The notes under the pieces were generated by a model, which was not told the origin of the DNA, searched no databases, and saw only the letters and a program-made list of their open reading frames with translations. The position numbers were made by a program, and so were the translations under genes. A stretch of 64,000 nt of DNA from an uncultured Alphaproteobacteria bacterium (GTDB taxonomy: Bacteria > Pseudomonadota > Alphaproteobacteria > UBA6615), in contig CALSNJ010000001.1 in the NCBI GenBank assembly GCA_943787745.1, positions 62,001 through 126,000 of the forward strand. The letters run 5' to 3'. Shown in pieces: positions 25,831-33,292 of this stretch. Numbering within the stretch: position 1 is the first letter of the stretch; each line of letters begins with the position of its first letter.

Positions 25831-27866
25831 GCAGATTTCCGAACAGAGAAGACGGGTTCAATGGGTTTGCCTGCAATGCGCGCGAGCAGGTCACCCTTTG
25901 ACAGGGCATCGCTTACGCTTGTGAGTGCCCGATCATAGGCTGACAGAACAAGGTCACGGTCCGCCGCATTATGGGCATAGCTGACATTGTGGCTGGCATT
26001 GACCAGAACGCCCGCGTTCAGCATCTCTTGCAGAAAGAGTGTCTTGATGGCCGCGCCGGTTGTGTCCCCGCGATCTGCGAATGCGAGAATGGCCCAGGGT
26101 GCCGCACCGCGCAGGCGAATGACACCGGCAAGCCCCGCCCGTTCGATTCTGGCTTCGGCGGCCTGTTTGAGGTCCCCGCCATAGGCCCATAGTTTATCGG
26201 TCACGGCGTGGGCTTCGATCTTGTCGAGGGTCGCAATCGCGGCAGCCAGAGAGAGAGCTTCGCCGCCGAAGGTTGCGGAGAAGAAAATGTCTTCCATGAG
26301 TGTCATGATGTCGGCGCGCCCGACGATGGCCGAAATCGGCATGCCGTTGCCCATGGCCTTGCCAAAGGATGACAGGTCCGGTGTCACGCCGTAATGCGCC
26401 TGGGCGCCGCCGGGTGACCATCGACAGCCGGTGATGACCTCGTCGAAAATCAGGATCACACCATGCCGGGTGCAAAGCTCCCGTAGTCCCTCGAGATAAC
26501 CTGGCTGCGGTTCTTCGGCGCTTGCAGGCTCGAGGATCAGTGCTGCGATATTGTCGCTGTCTTTGCGGAAATGATCTTCGACGATCCCGAGATCGTTGAA
26601 GGGGATCATCGTGGACAGTTCTCGGACCGCGTTCGGAACACCAAGATGTCGGGCCGTCGCGCCGATATACCAGTCCTGCCAGCCGTGATAGCCGCACATC
26701 AAAAGTCGGTCGCGCCCGGTTGCTGCGCGGGCCAGTCGTACGGCCGCCGATGTGGCGTCGCTGCCGTTCTTCCCGAACCTCACCATCTCCGCACAGGGCA
26801 CCTGGCGTACCAGCCGTTCTGCCAGTTCAGCCTCAAGTTCTGTCGCGAGGCTGAATGTGATGCCGGCGCTGAGTTGGCGGCGGAGTGCGGCGTCCACGTC
26901 CGGATCACGATAACCCAGAACGATGGGCAAAAGTCCCGAGACAAGATCGACATACTCGTTCCCGTCCACATCCCAGACCCGTCCGCCTTCGCCGTGGCTG
27001 AGAAACAGCGGGGCGTTGTTCTCGGGATACTGGATGCGGCTTTTGCTGAACGTCTGCGAGCCGAGCGGGATTGTCTTTTCCGCCCGTTCGAGCAGCGCCT
27101 GGGACGTGGCGTAGCGCCCTTCGTTTGAGGAATCTCCAACACCGGCCTGATGGCTGGCCCCAGCCGTTGGATGGGCCGTGCCATCGATCTTGTCTGCAAC
27201 CTCCAGCACGTCGAGAAACCCCGGGGTCGGAAGGTCGACCAGTTTGTCCGCAATGGCACTCAGGTGATCGAGGTCGGTTTCTGTGTCGAGCGTCCAGCGC
27301 TCTGTGCCAAGTCCTGGAATCGGGCAGACCAGACTTTCGATCCGGAACCTGTCGCGCCGGGCACGAATATAGGGTGTCACGTGTTCACGATCGTAGTCCC
27401 GCGTGGCTTCGCGGGCGGCGGCGTCGAGAACATCCCGGCGCATCGCTTCGCAGTCGAGTCCATCGGGCCAGGTGCGCGGGTCGAAATTGTTGGCGTAGCC
27501 CGCACCTGTCCGGCGCAGGAGGGTCAGGACCTGTCCTGCAACCGCGGGATCGAGGAACGGGCAATCTGCGGTAATTCGCAAAACGATCCCGGCGTCGGCC
27601 TGCGCCGCCGCACCGGCAAATCGCGCCAGAACGTCCGTCTCAGAACCGCGGAAGCAATCAACAGTGTTCTCGGCACACCAGGTTGCGACGGCGTCATCTC
27701 CCGACAGGTCAGATGTGGCCACCCAGACATCGTCGACACCCGGGATTGTGCGCGCGGCATCGGTCACGCGCGCGAGCACAACGCGATCACCCAGCGGCAT
27801 CAGAACCTTGCCCGGGAGACGTGAGGACCCCATGCGGGCCTGGATGATGGCGACGGTGTTCGTCAT
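25827..27866 (-). CDS. Fusion: SpsF/PseF-like cytidylyltransferase plus class III aminotransferase
   Basis: 679 residues in one open frame. Residues about 1-235 form an SpsF-like nucleotidyltransferase (IIQARMGSSRLPGKVLMPLG, RITADCPFLDPAVA, TERWTLDTETDL). Residues about 250-660 form a GSA-aminotransferase-like class III PLP enzyme (IPLGSQTFSKSRIQYP, RFGKNGSDATSAAVRLARA, YHGWQDWYIGATARHLGVP, IFDEVITGCRWSPGG, PLP lysine K503 in SSFGKAMGNG). The linker is about 20 residues. In the Pse context the first half may be the CMP-Pse step (PseF). The second half may aminate or isomerise a related sugar. Both halves keep catalytic motifs. Confidence 0.85.
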   Translation of the reverse strand: MTNTVAIIQARMGSSRLPGKVLMPLGDRVVLARVTDAARTIPGVDDVWVATSDLSGDDAVATWCAENTVDCFRGSETDVLARFAGAAAQADAGIVLRITADCPFLDPAVAGQVLTLLRRTGAGYANNFDPRTWPDGLDCEAMRRDVLDAAAREATRDYDREHVTPYIRARRDRFRIESLVCPIPGLGTERWTLDTETDLDHLSAIADKLVDLPTPGFLDVLEVADKIDGTAHPTAGASHQAGVGDSSNEGRYATSQALLERAEKTIPLGSQTFSKSRIQYPENNAPLFLSHGEGGRVWDVDGNEYVDLVSGLLPIVLGYRDPDVDAALRRQLSAGITFSLATELEAELAERLVRQVPCAEMVRFGKNGSDATSAAVRLARAATGRDRLLMCGYHGWQDWYIGATARHLGVPNAVRELSTMIPFNDLGIVEDHFRKDSDNIAALILEPASAEEPQPGYLEGLRELCTRHGVILIFDEVITGCRWSPGGAQAHYGVTPDLSSFGKAMGNGMPISAIVGRADIMTLMEDIFFSATFGGEALSLAAAIATLDKIEAHAVTDKLWAYGGDLKQAAEARIERAGLAGVIRLRGAAPWAILAFADRGDTTGAAIKTLFLQEMLNAGVLVNASHNVSYAHNAADRDLVLSAYDRALTSVSDALSKGDLLARIAGKPIEPVFSVRKSA

Positions 27867-28840
27867 GATGATGTGCGTGTTTCAGCCATGTTGCGTGCGG
27901 CCAGTGCGATGGCGAGGGAACTCAGACCTTCCGAGGCCGGACACCGGGGAGTCGCGCCGTCGAGGCATTCCAGAAAATGTTGTGCTTCATTCACGTAGTC
28001 TTCGTTGAACCCGCCGGGGTGGGTCTGGTTTTTCTGCAGGGCGCCATCGGCGCCCCAGCGCTGATAGTGTCGGGTTATCAGGTCGGCGCGAATGAAGCCG
28101 TTTGTGCCGGCAATTTCGAACATGCGTTGGGCGGGACGTGTCAGAAAATCGACGTGAATGTTTGAATGTGTTGCGTTGTCGTGAACCACAATCAGATCCG
28201 CGATGTCTTCGGTCTCAAGACCCAGTATGCCGGTCACGCGTGTGGCGGCGGTCTTGAGTTGTCCGTGGCCGAGAAGGTGAATGGCCAGATCGATCTCGTG
28301 GGTAAAATCCATGATCACGCCGCCCGCAACCGGGTCGTTGGCATAACCCTGTCGATGATCATGCCCGGGGCGCCAATCGGGCAGGTGGCTGGCCGCGAGG
28401 GCGCGAAACCAGACAGGGTCCCCGATGTCCCCCTTGGTCAGAGCCGCGCGCGCCTGTTCGACACAGGGATGAAAGCGCAGATTGAAGCCCATGGAAACGG
28501 AGCGTTCATCCTGCGTGGCTCGTGCGACGAGCGCCTGCGCGCGTGAAAGTTCGTGGCCAAGCGGTTTTTCGACAAGCGCATGACAGCCGGCTTCCAGGCT
28601 GGCCTCCAGATCGTCCAGATGCGCGCCACTCGGGGAGCAGATGACGGCGGCCGTTGCGGCATTCAGTGCGGTGCTGCGCTTGTCACAGGTTTCGATTTCC
28701 AGATTCTCAGCTGTTTCCCGGGACTGAGGATCGGGATCAAACCCGAGAACCCGGCAACCGAGTGCACTGAAGTTGGTCGCATGTCGCCGCCCGATCGAAC
28801 CCAGTCCGATCACGGCGATTGTGTGCTGGTCAGCTGTCAT
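27863..28840 (-). CDS. Gfo/Idh/MocA-family oxidoreductase 2
   Basis: 325 residues from the ATG at 28840, 11 nt inside the upstream acetyltransferase end. IAVIGLGSIGRRHATNF binds the nucleotide, followed by AAVICSPSGAHLDDL, HALVEKPLGHELSRA, VSMGFNLRFHP, AGGVIMDFTHEIDLAIHLLG. Catalytic EKPLG is intact. The protein resembles the oxidoreductases near pse and ptm clusters. A role in making or altering a nonulosonate precursor is inferred, with no substrate assigned. Confidence 0.8.
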   Translation of the reverse strand: MTADQHTIAVIGLGSIGRRHATNFSALGCRVLGFDPDPQSRETAENLEIETCDKRSTALNAATAAVICSPSGAHLDDLEASLEAGCHALVEKPLGHELSRAQALVARATQDERSVSMGFNLRFHPCVEQARAALTKGDIGDPVWFRALAASHLPDWRPGHDHRQGYANDPVAGGVIMDFTHEIDLAIHLLGHGQLKTAATRVTGILGLETEDIADLIVVHDNATHSNIHVDFLTRPAQRMFEIAGTNGFIRADLITRHYQRWGADGALQKNQTHPGGFNEDYVNEAQHFLECLDGATPRCPASEGLSSLAIALAARNMAETRTSS

Positions 28841-29361
28841 CAGCGAACCTGCAGAGCAGGACATGATCCTGCCAGCCATCTTCGTAGCGAAAATGGCTGG
28901 GTCGGCGGCCTTCTTCTGTGAATCCGGCCGCGAGAAAGGCCTTTTGCGCGCCAAGGTTTGCGCCATAGCAGCCCGCAGTGACCTTGTGCAGGCCAAGTTC
29001 GCCGAGCGCATGGCTTGCCAGCGCGTCGATGGATTCCCGGGCGAGCCCCTTGCCCCATTGTGCGCGGTCACCGATCAGCAGGCCGATATCTCCGCGTGCG
29101 TGATGTCGGTCGATGGGGCCGATCTTGATATTGCCGACATGAGTTCCGCCATCCCGGAGGAACATACCGAGCATAAGATTGTCGGGATCGGCATTCGTGG
29201 CTTCGACAAAATCTATGAGGTCAGATTCGGTGTAACTGCGGAATCGCGATTCCAGGAACTGCATGAGTCCGGCATCGTTCATCCACTCAAGATAGGGACC
29301 ACCAGCGGTGTTCCGCGGTGAGCTCGGTCAGGATCAGCTGTGGGGTTTCCAGTGTCGTCAT
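28830..29361 (-). pseudogene. GNAT acetyltransferase (PseH-like), one N-terminal frameshift
   Basis: The conserved protein begins at the ATG at 29361 (TTLETPQLILTELTAEHR), changes frame once near base 29300, and continues as GGPYLEWMNDAGLMQFLESRF to 28830. The core has THVGNIKIGPIDRHHARGDIGLLIGD, the acetyl-CoA loop WGKGLARESIDALA, and LHKVTAGCYGANLGAQKAFLAAGF. Using the internal ATG at 29282 gives an open frame of 150 residues lacking the first GNAT strand. By position in the Pse gene set it is the best PseH candidate (4-amino sugar N-acetylation). One inserted base explains the break. Confidence 0.72.
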
Positions 29362-29371
29362 CTTTGTTATG

Positions 29372-30133
29372 TCAGGGCCGCATCGGCTGGCCGGCCCCGG
29401 CCAGGACCCGCTTGAGTTTGACGATATTGTTGTCCGAGAAGACGAGCATGGTGCCGAGCGCGAGTGAATCAACCCCGGCGGCCATGGCTGTGGTGAGGTC
29501 TTCCAGAGTGCCGGCACCGCCCTCCAGGATAATGGGTGTGTTGATGGCGGCGCGCGCTTCGGCATGTAGCTCCAGGTCAAACCCGGTTCGGCGACCCTCG
29601 CGGTCCACAGCCATCAACCGGATTTCGCCAGCTCCCAGTTCCACACCCCTTGTCATCCAGGCGCGCCAACTCAGATCGCTCATGCACGGACCGCGTGCGG
29701 TGATCGAAGACGTGGCGGGTTCCATCGTCGTCTGTCATCACATCAATACCCAGCACAACGGCCTGGCGTCCGCAGAGGCGCGCGACGTCGATGAGGAGGT
29801 CAGGCGTATCGAGTGCCGGCGGTTGTCAGGCAGACCTTGTCGGCCCCGGCCGACAGACAATGCCCGTGCAACTTCGGGAGACGTGATGCCGCCGCCAATG
29901 GTGAGCGGGATCTGTGCCTCGGCGGCGATGCGCGTTACGGCCTCAAGATCGGGTCCGCGACCTTCGCGGCTGGCATCAATGTCGAGTGCGATAATTTCAT
30001 CTGCACCCTGGGCGTTGTGCGCGCGCGCGGTCGTTGCCGGATTGCCCGCGTCGCGATGTGCGGTGAACACTTCACCTTTCACGAGCCGCCCGCCGCGCAA
30101 CAACAGGCTGGGGATGATTCGATTTGTCGGCAT
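29372..30133 (-). pseudogene. hisF: HisF-like subunit, second copy, multiply frameshifted
   Basis: The total span gives a normal 253 codons, but the conserved HisF reading moves between frames. RIIPSLLLRGGRLVKGEVF, ADEIIALDIDAS and LTIGGGITSPEVARAL lie in one frame; AGADKVCLTT in another; LDTPDLLIDVARLCGRQAVVLGIDVM in a third; then GVELGAGEIRLMAVDREGRRTGFD and IILEGGAGTLEDL. Breaks lie near 29845, 29820 and 29690. As in the first copy, strand 1 lacks the histidine-pathway aspartate (SLLL instead of CLDV). With hisH and the third wbpG-like gene it forms a second amidination unit. Confidence 0.75.
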
Positions 30134-30770
30134 CGCGTGCGCTCAGGGCGTGCCAGTCCAGAAACGCCTCGATCAGGCGAATGCCGTTCAGCTGGCTTTT
30201 TTCCGGGTGGAACTGGACGGCGAAAACATTCTCCTTCAGCACGGCCGCCACGACCGGTGTGGTGAGGTCGACGGTCGCCGCCACAGCCGGTGCCGAGGTT
30301 TGCAGGCAGTTGGTGTGACAGAAATAGAAATGGTTCGATTTCTCGTTTCGGCCAAAGAAGCTCGCGGCTTCGCCATCCACCGGATCAATTCTCGCCCAGC
30401 CGATATGCGGGATGCGTACATCTGTTCCGACGTGCTCGGAGATCGGGCCAACCCGGCCGCCGATCCAGCCCAGCCCGCGGATGAATGCCGAACTCATCGA
30501 GTTCGTCGGCCAGCAGCTGCATGCCCAGACAAATTCCGAGAATGGGCGTGCCGCGCGTCGCGCGCTGGATTCGAGGGCCTCGGACAGGCCGCGATCGCGC
30601 AGCACGTCGAGCGCGCTGCCCGCTGCGCCGACGCCGGGAAGGACAATGCGTTCCGCGCTCGCCACGCTCTCCGGGATGGCGCTGGCCACCGCGTCCGCGC
30701 CTGTATATGCGAGCGCGTTCAGGACCGAGCGGATGTTGCCGGCCCCGTAATCAACGACGGTAACGGTCAT
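30072..30770 (-). pseudogene. hisH: HisH-like glutamine amidotransferase, second copy, compensating frameshifts across the active site
   Basis: One open frame of 232 codons exists, with VVDYGAGNIRSVLNAL, IVLPGVGAAGSALDVL, GLGWIGG and AVQFHPEKSQLNGIRLIEAFL. Between about 30556 and 30482 the expected glutaminase segment is in a different frame, where it reads GTPILGICLGMQLLADELDEFGIH. Two cancelling indels therefore bracket the nucleophile cysteine. As written, the protein lacks its catalytic cysteine motif. The long tail after FLDWHAL also overlaps hisF by 62 nt, hinting at one more indel near 30140. Confidence 0.75.
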
Positions 30771-30831
30771 GTATTAGGGTGTGGTGCGCACATTGAAACC
30801 AGCTACGCGCTGGCCAGATTGTGGCTCAGCT

Positions 30832-32013
30832 CTACTTTTGTGAACCGGGTGCAACACCGATGCGTGTCCACTTGTCATAGTCCCAAGGCTTTTGATCCAT
30901 CTTGTGCGCCTGCGCCCAATCGTAGTCCAACGGCTCATGTGGATCGACCACATGCTCTCCGACCAATTCCATGAATTCACGTTCATCGATGCCCAGATAG
31001 TCGAGAAACAAATCCAGGGATGCCGGACGTTTGCCATCATATTCGTTGACCAGCCGCTCACCCTCCTCGCGGGTCATGCGGCCGTTGCGGATATCGATGG
31101 AAGCCAGATGAGCGGTCCGACCAAATCCGCGCTTGAGATACTTGATGTAGTCCCGCACGCCCTGCATGAAACATTCGATTTTCTCATAGTCGTATTCGGG
31201 CGGTACGCCCTCGACCTCATCACCCTGCCAGCCGAGTTCGTCCTTGATCAGGTCGACCTGTTTGCGCACATCCCAGGGGATGAAGGAGCCCAGACAGACC
31301 GAACGCACGCGTTCGCGTCGGAGGTCGGCCGCGGGCGGGTATGTGTATGGTTTCAGGTCACGCGCCGTGACCGGAAAGTCGGAGATCGTATTGTCGAGCA
31401 TGCCGAGCATATCTTCGGCATTGATGCCGAGATTCACGACCGTGTTGAAGCGGCGTTCGTCGACTTCTTCTTCCTCGTCATAGCTATAGAAGGAGGAGTA
31501 CTCCGCCGAGGGTTCACCCCAAATCACCAGCGGAACCTTTTTCTCCAGCGCCACCCACATAGGATAGGAGAAGATCCCGGTGTGGCAGTGCCAGCAAAAA
31601 TCACCACGCCGCCGCAGGGCCTCGAACATGAGCTTGCGGACCACCTGCCAGTTCGGTGTGAAGTCGAGCACATCAACACCCAGAGTCCGGAAGGTCCGAA
31701 GGTTGTTCTCGATCAGAGTCGGACGCATGAAGCCGTGATTGAATCGGACGACCAAAGGTTTGAGTCCGAGTTCACGCACCAGATACCAGAGGGTATAGGT
31801 CGAATCCTTGCCGCCCGAGAACGGCACGATGCAGTCATAGTCATACTTCCCGCGCGCGCTCTCGATGATGTCATTGAGCTCGATGCGTTTTGTCGTCCAG
31901 TCGATTCCGGTCTGTTTGAACTCGACCTGATCACAGACGGAGCAGACGCCGGCATCATCAAATCCAAGCGTTTCGGCCGTTTCCGGCATGACACATCGGG
32001 AGCAGCTTTTCAT
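30832..32013 (-). CDS. WbpG/PseA-type N-acetyl sugar amidotransferase paralogue 3
   Basis: 393 residues, intact. N-terminal SCSRCVMPET and CSVC cysteines, canonical PP-loop DCIVPFSGGKDSTYTLWYL, then LKPLVVRFNHGF, a HCHTG motif (zinc or active-site segment), LVIWGEPSAEYSSFYSYDEEEEVD and GFGRTAHLASIDIRNGRMTREE. It is the second gene of the pseB operon and stands 61 nt upstream of the hisH/hisF pair. Its position next to pseB makes it the best candidate for PseA (acetamidino form of Pse), but the pairing is inferred. Confidence 0.85.
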   Translation of the reverse strand: MKSCSRCVMPETAETLGFDDAGVCSVCDQVEFKQTGIDWTTKRIELNDIIESARGKYDYDCIVPFSGGKDSTYTLWYLVRELGLKPLVVRFNHGFMRPTLIENNLRTFRTLGVDVLDFTPNWQVVRKLMFEALRRRGDFCWHCHTGIFSYPMWVALEKKVPLVIWGEPSAEYSSFYSYDEEEEVDERRFNTVVNLGINAEDMLGMLDNTISDFPVTARDLKPYTYPPAADLRRERVRSVCLGSFIPWDVRKQVDLIKDELGWQGDEVEGVPPEYDYEKIECFMQGVRDYIKYLKRGFGRTAHLASIDIRNGRMTREEGERLVNEYDGKRPASLDLFLDYLGIDEREFMELVGEHVVDPHEPLDYDWAQAHKMDQKPWDYDKWTRIGVAPGSQK

Positions 32014-32028
32014 GACCTTGGGAACCTT

Positions 32029-33066
32029 CTATGCCTCGGCCTTCGCGAGCATGTCGCGAAAACCCTGCTGGTCGAGCCAGTGGCTGTTGGTGTTGCTGGC
32101 GTAGGAGAAACCCTCTTCCAGGGCGGTGGCGTTTCGGGCGATGTAACGTTCACGCAACGCCGTATTGTCAGAGGGTAAAATGACATAGCGGTCAGGCAGT
32201 TCGACGGTCGATCGAGCATCGTCTTCGGTGACCATGATCTCGTGTAACTTTTCGCCGGGCCGTATGCCTACGGTGACTTGCGGAAGTTCGGGTGCGATGG
32301 CACCCGCCACATCGGTCACCTTCATGCTCGGAATCTTGGGAACGAAGACTTCGCCGCCCTCCATGTTTCCAAGGCAGGAGAGAACAAACTCAACACCCTG
32401 AGTGATGGTGATCCAGAAGCGGGTCATCCGGTCATCTGTGATCGGGACTTCTGTTGCGCCAGTGTCCACGAGCCGCCGGAAGAACGGCACGACACTGCCA
32501 CGTGATCCAGCGACATTGCCGTAGCGCACCACTGCGTAGGTCGGCCGGCCGCCGCTCAAATTGTTGCCCGCTACGAAAATCTTGTCGGCGGCCAGTTTGC
32601 TGGCACCATAAAGATTGACCGGGTTGGCCGCTTTGTCGGTCGAAAGTGCGACGATGCGTTTAACGTTTGTGCGAATGGACGCTGTGACGACGTTTTCGGC
32701 GCCGTGAACGTTGGTCCTGATGCATTCGAAAGGATTGTATTCGGCGGCCGGGACGTGCTTCAGCGCGGCCGCGTGGATGACGTAGTCGACATCCCGCATT
32801 GCCATTTCCAGCCGGTCAACATCGCGTACATCGCCGATGAAATAGCGCATGCATTCGTGCCCCTGAAAGTCGGGATTCTGCTGCATCTCATACTGCTTGA
32901 GCTCATCGCGTGAGAACACGATCAGTTTGCGTGGCTTGTAGCGCGTGAGCACCGTGCGGATGAAGGCCTGGCCAAAAGACCCGGTGCCGCCTGTGATCAT
33001 AACGGACATGCCGTTGAGATCCGGCGCGTTCTCGTCAAGATAATCGGGGTCGAAGGATGATGTCAT
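32029..33066 (-). CDS. pseB: UDP-GlcNAc 4,6-dehydratase (inverting), first Pse pathway enzyme
   Basis: 345 residues from the ATG at 33066 (an in-frame TTG at 33096 would add ten). NAD loop VMITGGTGSFGQAFI, FSRDELKQYEM, HAAALKHVPAAEYNPFE, STDKAANPVNLYGASKLAADK (Y153/K157 dyad and the PseB-type TDKA), VVRYGNVAGSRGSV and TRFWITITQGVEFVL. The enzyme makes the 4-keto-L-arabino sugar from UDP-GlcNAc. No Shine-Dalgarno sequence precedes the ATG. It is the first gene after the operator-containing promoter and the ops-like site, so it heads the long operon. Confidence 0.94.
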   Translation of the reverse strand: MTSSFDPDYLDENAPDLNGMSVMITGGTGSFGQAFIRTVLTRYKPRKLIVFSRDELKQYEMQQNPDFQGHECMRYFIGDVRDVDRLEMAMRDVDYVIHAAALKHVPAAEYNPFECIRTNVHGAENVVTASIRTNVKRIVALSTDKAANPVNLYGASKLAADKIFVAGNNLSGGRPTYAVVRYGNVAGSRGSVVPFFRRLVDTGATEVPITDDRMTRFWITITQGVEFVLSCLGNMEGGEVFVPKIPSMKVTDVAGAIAPELPQVTVGIRPGEKLHEIMVTEDDARSTVELPDRYVILPSDNTALRERYIARNATALEEGFSYASNTNSHWLDQQGFRDMLAKAEA

Positions 33067-33200
33067 GGAAACCGGTGTTCTGCGGGGTGGAATCAAGCTG
33101 GTCTGGCGTTCTTGCGATCCACAAGAGGGTCATTCGTCAGACATGCTACCGCACTCAGGGTGAATCGACACCGCGAGCGCTCCGCTTGAGATTGCGGCGC
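33067..33200 (-). other. Long untranslated leader of the pseB operon
   Basis: About 130 nt separate the predicted transcription start (near 33194) and the pseB ATG. The leader carries the ops-like element (separate entry). A four-codon ATG-to-TGA frame begins inside that element (33144). No Shine-Dalgarno sequence precedes pseB. RfaH-dependent operons characteristically have long leaders and weak or absent ribosome-binding sites. The leader is the place where an RfaH-type factor would load. Confidence 0.6.
33142..33153 (-). promoter_or_regulatory. ops-like element (RfaH recruitment site) in the pseB leader
   Basis: The minus strand reads TGCGGTAGCATG, which matches the E. coli ops sequence GGCGGTAGCGTG at 10 of 12 positions, including the whole GCGGTAGC core. 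The non-template strand can fold TGC-GGTA-GCA, the ops-type small hairpin with the GGTA loop; the two differences from ops create an extra T-A pair. It lies about 40-50 nt downstream of the predicted start site. An RfaH-like gene is present at 47.5 kb in the same island. Confidence 0.65.
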
Positions 33201-33229
33201 ATTGTTCATGTGTTGAACACGACTGTCAA
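33201..33229 (-). promoter_or_regulatory. Predicted sigma-70 promoter of the pseB operon
   Basis: On the minus strand a perfect TTGACA (33224-33229) is followed by a 17-bp spacer and AACAAT (33201-33206, 4/6 to TATAAT). Transcription would start near 33194. It lies in the 226-bp AT-richer gap between pseB and the SGNH gene. The operator palindrome fills the spacer and reaches the -10, which implies repression. Confidence 0.6.
33203..33219. promoter_or_regulatory. Operator palindrome TGTTCA-N5-TGAACA in the pseB promoter
   Basis: A perfect 6-bp-arm inverted repeat with a 5-bp centre (TGTGT), placed between the -35 and -10 of the pseB promoter. The core GTTCA-N5-TGAAC recurs only twice more that I found, both times directly upstream of the winged-helix gene at 48.6 kb. 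A ten-base pattern is expected about 0.06 times by chance in 64 kb. Confidence 0.7.
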
Positions 33230-33292
33230 GAACACACGAAGATGTTGAATAAGAAGGATTAACCTGACTTGGGTCGTGACCGGTCAAGGTGT

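Noticed and set aside
33093-33287. 64-codon minus-strand open frame upstream of pseB
   Set aside because: Overlaps the predicted promoter and operator, has no family features, and would start upstream of the transcription start.
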